A stretch of DNA of 64,000 bases from Snodgrassella alvi_G (GCA_946478525.1 CAMLCH010000006.1:26273-90272); one strand, 5' to 3'. Counted from the first letter of the stretch, positions 44,197 to 53,958 are shown. The notes: generated from the sequence alone by a model not told the origin. Made by a program: numbers and translations.

Positions 44197-45582
44197 TTAT
44201 AATGTCCGCGAATAATGCGCTGCAGTTCGTTTCTGGCGTAAATAATAATCAAATATCATCGCAATGTTACGAATAAGCAGCCTTCCTTTCGGGGTAACAT
44301 GTAATTTATCTGTGCTCAGTTCCACTAAACCTAGTTGTGCCAGTTGTTTCAGATCAGTCATTTCAGCAGCAAAATAATGCTGGAATGGTTGTGGAAGTAT
44401 AGTGGTGTAATCCAGATAATTTAGTTCAAAATGGCACATTAAATCTTGGATAACGCGCCGGCGTAATAAGTCATCTGCATTAAGTTGATAACCTCGCAGA
44501 ACAGGCAGGCGGTTTTCATCTAGGGCTTGATAGTAGGCGTTTAATTCTTTTTCATTCTGGCTGTAAATATTGGCAATTTTGCCGATACTGGATACGCCGA
44601 TAGCAATTAAATCGCAGTCGGCATGAGTCGAATACCCTTGAAAATTGCGTTGCAGGCGATTTTCTGCCAGTGCGATAGCCAGCTCATCTTCCGGTTTGGC
44701 AAAATGATCCATACCAATAAATATATAACCATTTTCCAACAGGTAATGAATGGTATTTTGTAATATATCCAGTTTGGTTGTGCTATCAGGTACAGCTGCG
44801 GTATCGATACGACGTTGAGGTTTAAATAAATGTGGCAGATGTGCGTAGTGATACATGGCAATACGGTCAGGCTGTAAATCCACTATATGTTGTAGTGTTT
44901 CCTGCATGGAAGATTCGCTCTGGTGGGGAAGACCATAAATTAAATCCACGCTAATAGAATGGAAACCATTGTCACGCGCCGCTACGATTACGGTTCGGGT
45001 TTCAGCCTCACTTTGGACGCGATTAACTGCTTTCTGGACGATCGGATTGAAGTCCTGAATACCCACGCTCATACGGTTAAAACCCAGTTCTCCCAGAAAG
45101 GCGACAGTTTGGGCAGAAACGTTGCGTGGATCTATTTCTATTGAGTATTCACCATCTGTAGTGAAGGTGAAGTATTTACGGATTGTAGTAAAAATATGGT
45201 TTAGCTGTTCGGTATTGAGAAAGGTTGGTGTTCCTCCGCCGAAGTGCAGTTGCGCAAGCTGTGGTTTACCAATCCAGTGCTCTGCTAAAAGTGCCAGTTC
45301 TTTGTCTAAATATTGGATATAACGATCTGCTCTGGTGGTGTCTTTGGTTATAATTTTATTACAACCGCAATAATAGCAAATGGTATTGCAAAATGGGATA
45401 TGCACATACAGTGATACTGGTTTGCTGCCAATATGTTGCTGTAGCTTAGCCTGTAATTGGCTAGCAGTAAATTCAGGATAAAAACGGTCAGCAGTAGGGT
45501 AGGAGGTATAACGCGGGCCTAAGGAAGGCAATGATGCGATTAAAGCGCGATCAAATTCTATGGCATATCTAAGTGTTTTCAT
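44197..45582 (-). CDS. hemN: Oxygen-independent coproporphyrinogen III oxidase HemN
   Basis: Radical SAM enzyme decarboxylating coproporphyrinogen III to protoporphyrinogen IX under low oxygen, for haem. The 461-residue protein has GPRYTSYPTADRF, the cluster motif HIPFCNTICYYCGCNK (CxxxCxxC), LHFGGGTPTFL, EIDPRNV, RMSVGIQDF and the HemN C-terminal domain. Divergent from fnr, an arrangement known from pseudomonads (hemN-anr), consistent with anaerobic control. Confidence 0.96.
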   Translation of the reverse strand: MKTLRYAIEFDRALIASLPSLGPRYTSYPTADRFYPEFTASQLQAKLQQHIGSKPVSLYVHIPFCNTICYYCGCNKIITKDTTRADRYIQYLDKELALLAEHWIGKPQLAQLHFGGGTPTFLNTEQLNHIFTTIRKYFTFTTDGEYSIEIDPRNVSAQTVAFLGELGFNRMSVGIQDFNPIVQKAVNRVQSEAETRTVIVAARDNGFHSISVDLIYGLPHQSESSMQETLQHIVDLQPDRIAMYHYAHLPHLFKPQRRIDTAAVPDSTTKLDILQNTIHYLLENGYIFIGMDHFAKPEDELAIALAENRLQRNFQGYSTHADCDLIAIGVSSIGKIANIYSQNEKELNAYYQALDENRLPVLRGYQLNADDLLRRRVIQDLMCHFELNYLDYTTILPQPFQHYFAAEMTDLKQLAQLGLVELSTDKLHVTPKGRLLIRNIAMIFDYYLRQKRTAAHYSRTL

Positions 45583-45764
45583 CGGGTGTTACAGTTAATC
45601 TTTGATTGAATATAGGTGTTTAAAAGTCAGAATAATAGTTATTTGTGTTAGAATAAATACGTGTAGCTTTTTAGCTGTAACCAGGAAAAAATACTTTCAA
45701 TTAAATCAGGATTGAATTGAATTTTCAATCTATTCTGCTGAAGTTAGTCATTAAACTATACATA

Positions 45765-45788
45765 TTTGATATATATTAGAATATCAAA
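45765..45788. promoter_or_regulatory. Inverted repeat upstream of fnr
   Basis: Arms tttgatat (45765-45772) and atatcaaa (45781-45788) with an 8-base spacer, 51 bases before the fnr ATG. The half-sites TTGAT/ATCAA are those of an FNR box, but their spacing is 12 instead of 4 bases, so it may be a different operator or chance in AT-rich DNA. Confidence 0.35.
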
Positions 45789-45839
45789 ATAGTATATGGT
45801 TGGCAATGGATCGGTAAACTTTAGATTATTATTATTACT

Positions 45840-46580
45840 ATGATAAAAATACACAAACAGAGTGAAATAGTACAAAATTTATGTGAAAAATGCTCTTTTC
45901 ATATACTGTGCATGCCTGTAATGCTGAATGATAAAGAAATAAATGAACTCGATAGTGTGATTCGTCATAGCAGACGTTTGAAAAAGGGGGAATATCTTTT
46001 TCGCGCTGGTGAGCCTTTTCGTTCAGTATATGCCGTGCGTACGGGCTTTTTCAAAACTATTGTAAATAGTCAGGATGGTCGCGATCAGGTTACCGGATTT
46101 TTTATGTCCGGGGAGCTACTAGGGCTGGATGGTATTTGTAATAATTTTTATAGTTGTGATGCAGTCGCTCTGGAAGACAGTGAAGTATGTGAACTGCCGT
46201 TTATGAATCTTGAACACGCCGGTAGTCTGATTCCCGCAGTGCAGACACATTTTTATAAGCTGATGAGCCGGGAAATTGTGCGTAATCAGGAAATTATGCT
46301 GATGCTGGGTAATATGCGTGCGGAAGAGAGACTGGCTGCATTTTTGATGAATTTATCACAACGGTTAAACAATCGTGGTTTTGCAGCCAATGACTTTATT
46401 TTGCGCATGTCTCGTGAAGAAATAGGCAGTTATTTAGGGCTTAAGCTGGAAACGGTAAGCCGCACTTTATCTAAATTTCAACATGAAGGTTTGATTAAGG
46501 TTGAGCATAAGCATATTCAGTTGGTACAGCCATGGATTTTGCATGAAATCGTGCTTAGTTGCCAAAAAGCAGTAGGTTGA
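45840..46580 (+). CDS. fnr: Anaerobic transcription regulator FNR
   Basis: CRP/FNR-family activator with an oxygen-labile 4Fe-4S cluster controlling anaerobic and microaerobic genes. The 246-residue protein has the cluster cysteines C15, C18, C24 (CEKCSFHILC, same spacing as E. coli) and C117 in VCELPF, the cyclic-nucleotide-like beta-roll, a long dimer helix (MLGNMRAEERLAAFLMNLS), and the recognition helix LKLETVSRTLSKFQ with the E-SR contact residues. All four ligands are present, so the protein should be functional. Confidence 0.94.
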   Translation: MIKIHKQSEIVQNLCEKCSFHILCMPVMLNDKEINELDSVIRHSRRLKKGEYLFRAGEPFRSVYAVRTGFFKTIVNSQDGRDQVTGFFMSGELLGLDGICNNFYSCDAVALEDSEVCELPFMNLEHAGSLIPAVQTHFYKLMSREIVRNQEIMLMLGNMRAEERLAAFLMNLSQRLNNRGFAANDFILRMSREEIGSYLGLKLETVSRTLSKFQHEGLIKVEHKHIQLVQPWILHEIVLSCQKAVG

Positions 46581-47602
46581 TATTTCGAAAAAATGGGATG
46601 GTAGCCGTTTTCTGCGCAAAAGCCTTTTCTTATTTCAATTTAGGTAGATGGTTTGCATTTACCATAGTCTTTAAAAATATCGCTCAATATTTTTCAGAAT
46701 AAGCAACGTATGTTGCAATAAAATATGATTCAAAGTCTGTATTAGTTAAAATAAAACTCTTATACTCTGAATATCATGAAAAATCTATTTATAACAACTG
46801 GAGTAGAAACTATAAAAATTTTAGTCAACAGAATAAAGATATAATATGACTATGTTATTTATATCAGATTGGATAAATATCCATCAACAGAAAATAAGAT
46901 ATGTTAAAAAGAAAGCTTCGTCAATTGGGCTAATGATGCTTATAAAAATAGTTAACAATCTGAAATAGCTAAATTAAATGCTTCAGGAGAAATAGCAGCC
47001 CATCTTTATTTTGCTGATCATTCTATAAGCTCTAAGTGCCTAATGATTCATTGCGTAGATGAATAAAAATAAATAATTAGACGTACAGGTTTAATATGTT
47101 AAATGAATCTATAGCAAAGGTATAAATATTACTTAAGATAAAGAAAACCAATATTTCCTGATAAAGACTATTTAGGTGCCTAGTTTTATTATTTTAACCT
47201 GATGGTACACTTGAAGTAACTAAAATAGTTCAATGTGATAATTATAAAGTCATCCAATCAAAGAAGGTGAGTGGATGGCAAAAGATCCTGTGAATATCTC
47301 ATATAATTGGCTTAAAATGCCTATATTTGCTAGCAAAATGATTATCTTGAGATGAAACACAGGGAAAAGCAAAAAATAGCAGAAGGTTTTCAATTCCCCG
47401 AAAATTGAACAAAGATAATGATAATCCTAGAATAAAATATTATAAATATTTATTGGTTTCTTAAAATATTTTGCAATTACAGTTTTTTAGATCTGCAAAT
47501 GTACATAATGGCCACCAATTGAAAAAGAGTATTGAGAGCCTGATTAAGGTCGCCAATATAACTTCATTAGCTTAATCAAAAGTTTCATTAATTGCGCATA
47601 AA
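46581..47602. other. One kilobase of decayed AT-rich DNA
   Basis: No intact gene on either strand. Scraps of coding-like frame are visible, for example PDGTLEVTKIVQCDNYKVIQ followed by SKKVSGWQKIL at 47198-47296 and other short frames from about 46845 to 47410 broken by stops. The composition resembles the other accessory islands. Source gene not recognised. Confidence 0.4.
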
Positions 47603-48385
47603 TCAACCAAAATTGGCCATTGCGGCAAGTTTGAGTGTGTCTTTGCCATAAATCTGCGCAGTAAAGTGGCGCATCCAGCGTATTTTACGCAGGCTGGTTT
47701 GAATAATGGTCTGGGTTTGCTCTGGTTGCTGAGTAATAAACTGATGCCATAATTGTAGTGCTTCTGTAGCAACGCCAAATTCAGTCATCAATTGTGCACC
47801 AGAATGCAGATAACACAATAAATCGCGCGCTTGGCAGTGCGGTAACGTCATGGCTGTAAGTGGATCATCCTCAAAATCGATAAATCCTATTTGTCGGTCA
47901 TTAATAAAGATCATGTTACGAGCGAAGCACTCACTTAGATACTGTTGTTGCTGATGTACCTGAGCAATAGCATTAAGACCCAGTAACCAGCGTTGAAGCA
48001 GAGTTTGTTTTTCTTTACGGCACGCCCACCATTCTGCTTCGAGATTCTTTTCTCCGATATTACTAATCATGGTGGCGGTAGTTTGTTGTGCCAGTACTTT
48101 AGGCACACAGATACCGGCTTGTGAAAGTGCATGCAACCGTTGTACTTCTGTTCGTAATGAGGAAACGCCTCCCAGATTGGGAACCGGTTGTAACAAGTTT
48201 ATACCGGTAATTTGCTGGGCAAGTTTTAACAATCGATATCGCCACATGCTGTTACGTGTACCAGCCAGTCTTACCCAAACGACTTCGCCACTAGTTAATG
48301 TGTGCTTTTGCATTAATTTGCTTTGCTTGCCCAAGCATTGCTGTAGTGCTTGCTGGTGAAAGGTGGAGTAATTGGTTTCTGACAT
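47603..48385 (-). CDS. Small protein-kinase-fold protein (lipopolysaccharide kinase/BUD32-like)
   Basis: 260-residue soluble protein. The catalytic-like segment YLSECFARNMIFINDRQIGFID with following FEDDPL resembles the HxD...N and DFD parts of small kinase-fold proteins, here with some replaced residues (C in place of the usual H region). RTEVQRLHALSQAGICVPKVL and RYRLLKLAQ are also family-like. I recall similar proteins annotated as serine/threonine kinases in Neisseriaceae. Substrate unknown. It sits between a decayed region and the pot operon with its own leader. Confidence 0.65.
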   Translation of the reverse strand: MSETNYSTFHQQALQQCLGKQSKLMQKHTLTSGEVVWVRLAGTRNSMWRYRLLKLAQQITGINLLQPVPNLGGVSSLRTEVQRLHALSQAGICVPKVLAQQTTATMISNIGEKNLEAEWWACRKEKQTLLQRWLLGLNAIAQVHQQQQYLSECFARNMIFINDRQIGFIDFEDDPLTAMTLPHCQARDLLCYLHSGAQLMTEFGVATEALQLWHQFITQQPEQTQTIIQTSLRKIRWMRHFTAQIYGKDTLKLAAMANFG

Positions 48386-48753
48386 TTGTGTTTTTAACTG
48401 GCTATATAATGAAGAATGATTCTACTATAGTTGTGGTTTTATCTTGGTTCAGCAATTTAAAGTAAAAACTTTTATTCTAACAATCGGATTAAATTTTTTT
48501 AAAATCTTTGATTTTGATTATATTAGAAAAATTATTATTCAATATATACTTAGTTTGTAAAAATAAATTAATGATTTAAGGATTAAGGTAGGAAAATTAT
48601 ATGGATATTTGTTAAAGCCATAGGGTGTGTTGAAAGGTTTTAATATAATATTTTGCTGATCGGTACAACTAGTATGAGCAATAAAAATAATGTGAAAATT
48701 GTGCCAGTTATCAATTACAGATAACTGGCATATTGTTATTTACTTGGTTTGGG
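48386..48753. other. Gap between the kinase-like gene and the pot operon end
   Basis: AT-rich, no gene. It holds the pot operon terminator at 48702-48730 and must hold the promoter of the kinase-like gene, which I could not pinpoint. Confidence 0.5.
48702..48730 (-). terminator. Likely terminator of the pot operon
   Basis: Perfect 11-bp stem tgccagttatc / gataactggca with a 7-base loop, 24 bases past the potI stop on the minus strand, followed in that direction by CAATTTTC. The U-tract is short, so strength is uncertain. Confidence 0.65.
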
Positions 48754-49617
48754 TTATTGATTTTGGTTGTAAGCCTCAACCATTTCCCTTTCGCGACGAG
48801 TACTCTGACGCATCATCAAGTAGTTAAAGCCAATCGCCATTGTGCCAACTAGAGCAATGATGATGGTCGCTAATACGTTCATTTGCGGATCCAGTCCCAG
48901 TTTGATTTTGGAAAATATGATCATTGGTAAAGTAGAGGAACCTGGTCCGGAAAGGAATGATGCGATCACTAAATCATCCATTGATAGGGTAATGGAGAGG
49001 AGGAAGCCGGAAGCTATCGCAGGTGCGATCGACGGCAAGGTAATTAAAAAGAAAATTTTTAAGGGCCGTGCGCCTAAATCTTTTGCTGCTTCTTCTATTG
49101 ACTGGTCCAGTTCAAGTAATCGAGAACGGATAATTACGGTAACATATGACATACACAGGGTGGTGTGCCCAAGCCAGATGGTAAAAAAACCTCGCTCAAA
49201 ATAAAAGATATTTATGGCGCTATTTTGTAAAAACATCTGTACTTGAATAATCAACAGCAGCATGGATAATCCGGTAATGATGTCAGGCATAACCATCGGT
49301 GCTGAAACCATACCGGTAAATAAATTGCTACCACGGAAACGTTTTATGCGTGCCAAAGCATAACCGGCTAATGTACCCAATACTACGGCGGCCGCAGCAG
49401 AGCAAACGGCAATGCGGACTGATAACCAGACAGCATCCAGTATTTGTTCATTATGCAGCAGTTTGCTATACCATGCAGTTGAGAATCCTCCCCAGATAGT
49501 AACCAGTCGTGAACTATTAAAAGAGTACATGACCAGAACCACTAATGGCATATACAGGAATAATAATCCCAATAATAGCATCCCTTTCAGGAACCATGAG
49601 GATTTTGGCTTATGCAT
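48754..49617 (-). CDS. potI: Polyamine ABC transporter permease PotI
   Basis: Second permease of a putrescine/spermidine importer. The 287-residue protein has six hydrophobic segments, the PotC/PotI N-terminus (FLYMPLVVLVMYSFNSSR, WGGFSTAWYSKL) and the ABC-permease EAA loop SIEEAAKDLGARPLKIFFLI. It overlaps potH by eight bases. PotI rather than PotC is chosen because of PotH- and PotG-like neighbours. Confidence 0.88.
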   Translation of the reverse strand: MHKPKSSWFLKGMLLLGLLFLYMPLVVLVMYSFNSSRLVTIWGGFSTAWYSKLLHNEQILDAVWLSVRIAVCSAAAAVVLGTLAGYALARIKRFRGSNLFTGMVSAPMVMPDIITGLSMLLLIIQVQMFLQNSAINIFYFERGFFTIWLGHTTLCMSYVTVIIRSRLLELDQSIEEAAKDLGARPLKIFFLITLPSIAPAIASGFLLSITLSMDDLVIASFLSGPGSSTLPMIIFSKIKLGLDPQMNVLATIIIALVGTMAIGFNYLMMRQSTRREREMVEAYNQNQ

Positions 49618-50578
49618 GGCTAGATCCTTTTTCTATTTCTCTGTTTTCAAAACGATGGAAAAGAACAATGGGAATAACCAGCAGCAAAACCATGATGACA
49701 GCTAAGGCTGAAGCTAATGGCCAGTTGTTTTCATTAAAGAATGTTTGCCACAATACTTTACCAATCATCTGATTTTCTGTACCACCGACCAGTTCAGGGA
49801 TAACAAATTCCCCAATAGCTGGAATGAATACCAGCATTGAACCGGAAATAATACCGGCTTTGGATAATGGCAGAGTAACTGAGCAGAAGGTTTTAATAGG
49901 GCCTGCACCAAGATCCGCAGCGGCTTCCAGATAGCGATTATCAAGTTTCACTAATTGGGTATAAAGTGGCAGTATCATAAATGGCAGATAGGCATAAACC
50001 ATCACTAAAATAAGTGAAAAGTTGTTATAAAACATATCTATCGGACTATCAATGATGCCCCATTTGAGCAGATAAGTATTGATAATACCATTACGTCCCA
50101 ATAGGCTTATCCACGCGTAAACACGTAATAAAAACGATGTCCAGAATGGTAACATGATGGCCAGTAACAAACCGTTGCGGTATTTTTCCGGTGCACGTGA
50201 AATGGTGTAGGCAATAGGATATCCGGCCAGCAAACAAATGAAGGTAGTAATGAATGCCGTTTTAATGGATAACCAGTAAGCCAGTAGAAAGGTATTATTA
50301 CCCAGATTACCCAGAAGCATTTGTCCGAGAGAATGCCAGAAATCATTAAAAATTTCGCTATAATTTTGATAGCTGATGAGGATATTCACTCTGCCCATAT
50401 CCTCATTGACTATGTACAAAGGAGTATATGGTGGAATAGCGATATCTTGTTCGGCAAAGCTGATTTTTAATACGATAATGAAGGGTACGAGAAAAAGTAG
50501 CAGCAACCATACATAGGGAATGCCAACAACTACTCCCTGTGAAGGGCGTAGCCCTTTGAGGCGATTAATCCAATTCAT
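49610..50578 (-). CDS. potH: Polyamine ABC transporter permease PotH
   Basis: First permease of the importer, 322 residues with six membrane segments. It has the longer periplasmic loop typical of PotH (PPYTPLYIVNEDMGRVNILI), LPFWTSFLLRVYAWISLLGRNG, and the EAA loop YLEAAADLGAGPIKTFCSVT. The start lies 19 bases after the potG stop; potI overlaps its end. Confidence 0.9.
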   Translation of the reverse strand: MNWINRLKGLRPSQGVVVGIPYVWLLLLFLVPFIIVLKISFAEQDIAIPPYTPLYIVNEDMGRVNILISYQNYSEIFNDFWHSLGQMLLGNLGNNTFLLAYWLSIKTAFITTFICLLAGYPIAYTISRAPEKYRNGLLLAIMLPFWTSFLLRVYAWISLLGRNGIINTYLLKWGIIDSPIDMFYNNFSLILVMVYAYLPFMILPLYTQLVKLDNRYLEAAADLGAGPIKTFCSVTLPLSKAGIISGSMLVFIPAIGEFVIPELVGGTENQMIGKVLWQTFFNENNWPLASALAVIMVLLLVIPIVLFHRFENREIEKGSSHA

Positions 50579-50597
50579 AACAAAAACCTCAATGCCA

Positions 50598-51728
50598 TTA
50601 GTATGTCAGCGGGCTGGCCTGAGTATCTGGCCAGCTGATATAAACTTTTTCTTCCCATGTTGGCATGGGTATATTGCTTTGTTCCCAGTATGAGGACAAA
50701 ACCTGACTTTTAATGATTTTTCCTGATGGCAACTGAATGTGAAAAATACCGAAGCTACCTAAATAAGCAATTTCTTTCACAATGCCCACTGACCAGTTAT
50801 ATTCCTGCTGTGGTTGCTCACGATAGATGTTTATATCCTCTGGACGAATAGAGAGCCAGATATCCTGATCTTCGGGTCCGCTAATCCCGTGACCCAGATA
50901 AACCAGTTGTTCAATATCAGAGCAATGAATGATGGTATGATCAGAACCGTCTTCGGTAACGATTCCAGGCAAAATATTGGTTTCGCCCATGAATTCAGCA
51001 GTAAAACGGCTGTTTGGGTAGTCATAGATATCAGATGGTGTGCCTACCTGCATAAGTTGTCCATCTGACATGATGGCAATACGCGACGCCATTGTCATGG
51101 CTTCCTCCTGATCATGAGTAACCATAATGCAGGTGGCACCAACTTTTTCCAGTGTATTGACTAGTTCAAGCTGGGTTTGTTGGCGAAGTTTTTTATCCAG
51201 TGCACCTAGTGGTTCGTCCAGTAAAAGTAATTTAGGGCGTTTAGCCAGACTGCGTGCTAAAGCAACACGTTGTTGTTGTCCGCCTGATAACTGATGTGGT
51301 TTACGTTTGGCGAATTTGGTCATTTGCACCAGACGCAGCATTTCTTCCACACGGGCAGCAATTTCATCTTTCGGCAGTTTGTCTTGTTTCAGCCCGAATG
51401 CAATATTTTGCTCTACAGTCATGTGTGGAAATAATGCGTAACTCTGAAACATCATGTTGATGGGACGATCGTAAGGTTGCAGCTTGGTAATATCCTCACC
51501 ATCGAGAATAATCTGTCCTTGTGTGGGTGTTTCCATTCCTGCCAGCATGCGCAATAAGGTGGATTTACCGCTACCGGAGCTACCTAGCAAGGCAAATATT
51601 TCATTTTTTTCAATGGTCAGATTGACATGGTCTACGGCGTAGTTATCGCCAAAGGTTTTGACGATATCTTTAATCTGTAAGTAATGTGCCTGATCAACAT
51701 TGGGCTTGGTAGTTGAGTTTTCGCTCAT
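50598..51728 (-). CDS. potG: Polyamine ABC transporter ATPase PotG
   Basis: ATPase energising polyamine uptake. From the ATG at 51728, with GGAG about 9 bases upstream, it has 376 residues, the size of E. coli PotG. Motifs: Walker A LLGSSGSGKSTLLR, Q-loop MFQSYALFPHMT, signature LSGGQQQRVALARSL, Walker B LLLLDEPLGALD, VTHDQEEA, and a C-terminal TOBE domain (IWLSIRPEDINIY). The frame is open further upstream to 51929, but that part is Cys-rich and unlike the family. The substrate-binding protein is not in this cluster. Confidence 0.92.
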   Translation of the reverse strand: MSENSTTKPNVDQAHYLQIKDIVKTFGDNYAVDHVNLTIEKNEIFALLGSSGSGKSTLLRMLAGMETPTQGQIILDGEDITKLQPYDRPINMMFQSYALFPHMTVEQNIAFGLKQDKLPKDEIAARVEEMLRLVQMTKFAKRKPHQLSGGQQQRVALARSLAKRPKLLLLDEPLGALDKKLRQQTQLELVNTLEKVGATCIMVTHDQEEAMTMASRIAIMSDGQLMQVGTPSDIYDYPNSRFTAEFMGETNILPGIVTEDGSDHTIIHCSDIEQLVYLGHGISGPEDQDIWLSIRPEDINIYREQPQQEYNWSVGIVKEIAYLGSFGIFHIQLPSGKIIKSQVLSSYWEQSNIPMPTWEEKVYISWPDTQASPLTY

Positions 51729-52218
51729 GATAAGTTGCTCCAGAATAATCGTTCCAGCCAATGCAGTGTATATGCAAATGTTCTGTGGTGTATAAAGAAC
51801 GATGCAAAAACAAGTCTGCTCCTGCCTTAAGAGGGTGCATTGTATGCAAGCATTTTGTATGGGGCAATGGAATTTAAGTGTTAATACATTAAAATTCCAT
51901 TTATCTTGGAAATCTTTGCATATAAACAAATATTTAGTGAAGCAATATTACTTAGATTAAATTTTGTTATGACAAAATAACGCAACTAATTGCCGTTTTG
52001 TATAAATGAAAATGCAAGTGATCAGGCCGTATTTCGAATGCTGCAAATAAGTGTTGTATTATAGCGCTTAAAAATTGATATTTGGATAAAGTATGCTGGT
52101 TTTTGATTCAGATGAATGATTTTAGTTGTAATGGTCACCATTACTGAAATAATGGCTGAAAATAAGATTAGTGGAAGCCATTTATGGCAGAAAAATAAGT
52201 GTTATTAACGAGGTTTAT
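51729..52218. other. Divergent gap between potG and coaBC
   Basis: About 490 AT-rich bases with no gene. It holds two palindromes: attttgt-tatg-acaaaat at 51961-51978 and a 17-base perfect one at 52128-52144. Both could be regulatory for the divergent genes. Confidence 0.5.
52128..52144. promoter_or_regulatory. 17-bp perfect palindrome upstream of coaBC
   Basis: gtaatggt-c-accattac is a perfect palindrome around one central base, 74 bases before the coaBC start. Its size and symmetry fit a dimeric repressor operator; no specific family is recognised. A weak TTGATT at 52103 places it near a possible -10 region. Confidence 0.45.
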
Positions 52219-53409
52219 GTGAACAAAAAAGTATTACTTGGCATTAGTGGTGGTATTGCAGCATACAAAAGTTGCGAGCTGGTGCGGTTGTTGAAAAAGG
52301 CAGGCCATCAGGTTAATGTGGTGATGACGCGTGCAGCAAAGGATTTTATCAGCCCAACGACATTTCAGGCTCTTAGTGGTGAACCGGTTTTTTTAGACAC
52401 CCATGATGCTAATAGTGGTAATGGTATGGCCCATATTAATCTTTCCCGCCATGCTGATGTGATGCTCATTGCGCCGGCCTCAGCTAATACGTTAGCTAAA
52501 ATAGCTCACGGGGTAGCTGATAATTTGTTGACTACGTTAGTGGCGGCACGCAGTTGTCCGCTAGCCGTAGCGCCGGCGATGAATGTGCAAATGTGGAATA
52601 ACCCAGCTAATCAACGTAATCTGGCACTATTAAAGCAGGATCAGGTAAAGGTGTTTGGTCCGGAGGCAGGAGAACAGGCTTGCGGAGAAATTGGCAGTGG
52701 GCGCATGCTGGAAGCTGAAGATTTAGCTGATTTGCTGGCTGATCTGTGGTCGCCATTATTATTAGACGGTAAAAAAGTTTTGATTACGGCAGGGGCAACA
52801 TTTGAAGCAATTGATCCGGTACGCGGTATTACTAATATTTCCAGTGGCCAGATGGGGATGGCATTGGCTCGTGCCTGTCGCGCTGCAGGGGCATCCGTAT
52901 CGTTGGTTTACGGTCAAATACAGACAAAAATACCTGCTGGATTGAGTTATTATGAACAAGCGATTAGTGGTGATGCTATGTACGCTGCAGTTCATCGTTT
53001 GATTGATCAACAGGATGTGTTCATTTCTGTTGCAGCTGTAGCCGATTATAAAGTGAAAAATCGTAGTGAGCAGAAACTGAAAAAGCAGGATGGCAAAAAT
53101 GTTCCGGTTATTGAGCTCACAGAAAATGCTGATATTCTTGCCTCTGTGGCAAAATTACCTGATCCGCCGTTTTGTATTGGTTTTGCTGCAGAAAGTGAAC
53201 ATGTACTCCAGTATGGTCGTGCTAAACGCTTAAAAAAAGGGGTGCCATTATTGGTCGCCAATCAGGTTTCTCTGGCAATGGGTAAAAGCACCAATCAGGT
53301 TATTTTACTAGACGATGAAGGAGAAATCGCTTTACCGCAAATGAGTAAAGACGAGACTGCCACGGCTATCATTACTCGGTTGGCTCAATTATTAAACAGC
53401 TCGGTTTAA
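52219..53409 (+). CDS. coaBC: Bifunctional phosphopantothenoylcysteine decarboxylase/synthase CoaBC
   Basis: Performs two consecutive steps of coenzyme A synthesis: ligation of cysteine to phosphopantothenate (CoaB, C-terminal) and decarboxylation (CoaC, N-terminal flavoprotein). The 396-residue protein starts at GTG 52219 with GAGG five bases upstream, giving NKKVLLGISGGIAAYKSCEL. CoaC motifs: APASANTLAKIAHGVADNLL, PAMNVQMW, GRMLEAEDL. CoaB motifs: ITAGATFEAIDPVRGITN, ISVAAVADYKV. An upstream GTG at 52171 would add 16 residues not seen in the family. Confidence 0.95.
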   Translation: MNKKVLLGISGGIAAYKSCELVRLLKKAGHQVNVVMTRAAKDFISPTTFQALSGEPVFLDTHDANSGNGMAHINLSRHADVMLIAPASANTLAKIAHGVADNLLTTLVAARSCPLAVAPAMNVQMWNNPANQRNLALLKQDQVKVFGPEAGEQACGEIGSGRMLEAEDLADLLADLWSPLLLDGKKVLITAGATFEAIDPVRGITNISSGQMGMALARACRAAGASVSLVYGQIQTKIPAGLSYYEQAISGDAMYAAVHRLIDQQDVFISVAAVADYKVKNRSEQKLKKQDGKNVPVIELTENADILASVAKLPDPPFCIGFAAESEHVLQYGRAKRLKKGVPLLVANQVSLAMGKSTNQVILLDDEGEIALPQMSKDETATAIITRLAQLLNSSV

Positions 53410-53474
53410 TTTAACTTAGCTTTTTAAAATGACGTTATTTATGTTTTCAATTTATCTATGTTAAAGAATGGTTT

Positions 53475-53936
53475 ATGAGTAATTCTCAATTATCTGTACA
53501 AATTAAAATTTTACATCCGTTAATGGCTGATCAGTTACCTCAATATGCCACATCTGGTTCAGCTGGGCTTGATCTACGAGCTTGTATTGAACAACCGATA
53601 ACTTTGCAGCCTGGAGAAACCTATCTGGTTCCAACCGGATTAGCTATACATCTTGCTGATCCAAACTATGCTGCACTGATTTTACCGCGCTCCGGTTTGG
53701 GACATAAAAACGGTATTGTATTGGGTAATTTAGTTGGATTGATTGATTCAGATTATCAAGGTGAATTAAAAGTATCGTTGTGGAATCGTGGACAAGAAAA
53801 GTTTGTTATCGAACCGTTAGCGCGCATTGCGCAGATGATGATTATTCCAGTTATGCAGGCGAATTTCACCGTAGTAGAGGAGTTCGCACAAAGTGACCGT
53901 GGAGAAGGCGGATTTGGTAGTACCGGTCATCAGTAA
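53475..53936 (+). CDS. dut: Deoxyuridine 5'-triphosphate nucleotidohydrolase Dut
   Basis: Hydrolyses dUTP to dUMP, keeping uracil out of DNA. The 153-residue trimeric dUTPase has its five motifs: SGSAGLDLRAC, LPRSGLGHKNGIVLGN, LIDSDYQGE, RIAQMMI and the C-terminal RGEGGFGSTG. It follows coaBC by 65 bases, the same order as coaBC-dut in E. coli. Confidence 0.97.
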   Translation: MSNSQLSVQIKILHPLMADQLPQYATSGSAGLDLRACIEQPITLQPGETYLVPTGLAIHLADPNYAALILPRSGLGHKNGIVLGNLVGLIDSDYQGELKVSLWNRGQEKFVIEPLARIAQMMIIPVMQANFTVVEEFAQSDRGEGGFGSTGHQ

Positions 53937-53958
53937 TCGAATTATTGCTATACAGATG

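Noticed and set aside
45583..45839. Canonical FNR box (TTGAT-N4-ATCAA) between hemN and fnr
   Set aside because: No site with 4-base spacing was found; only a wide-spaced pair exists.
51729..51929. N-terminal extension of PotG by 67 residues
   Set aside because: The added sequence is Cys-rich and unlike ABC ATPases, while the ATG at 51728 has a GGAG site and gives the normal length.
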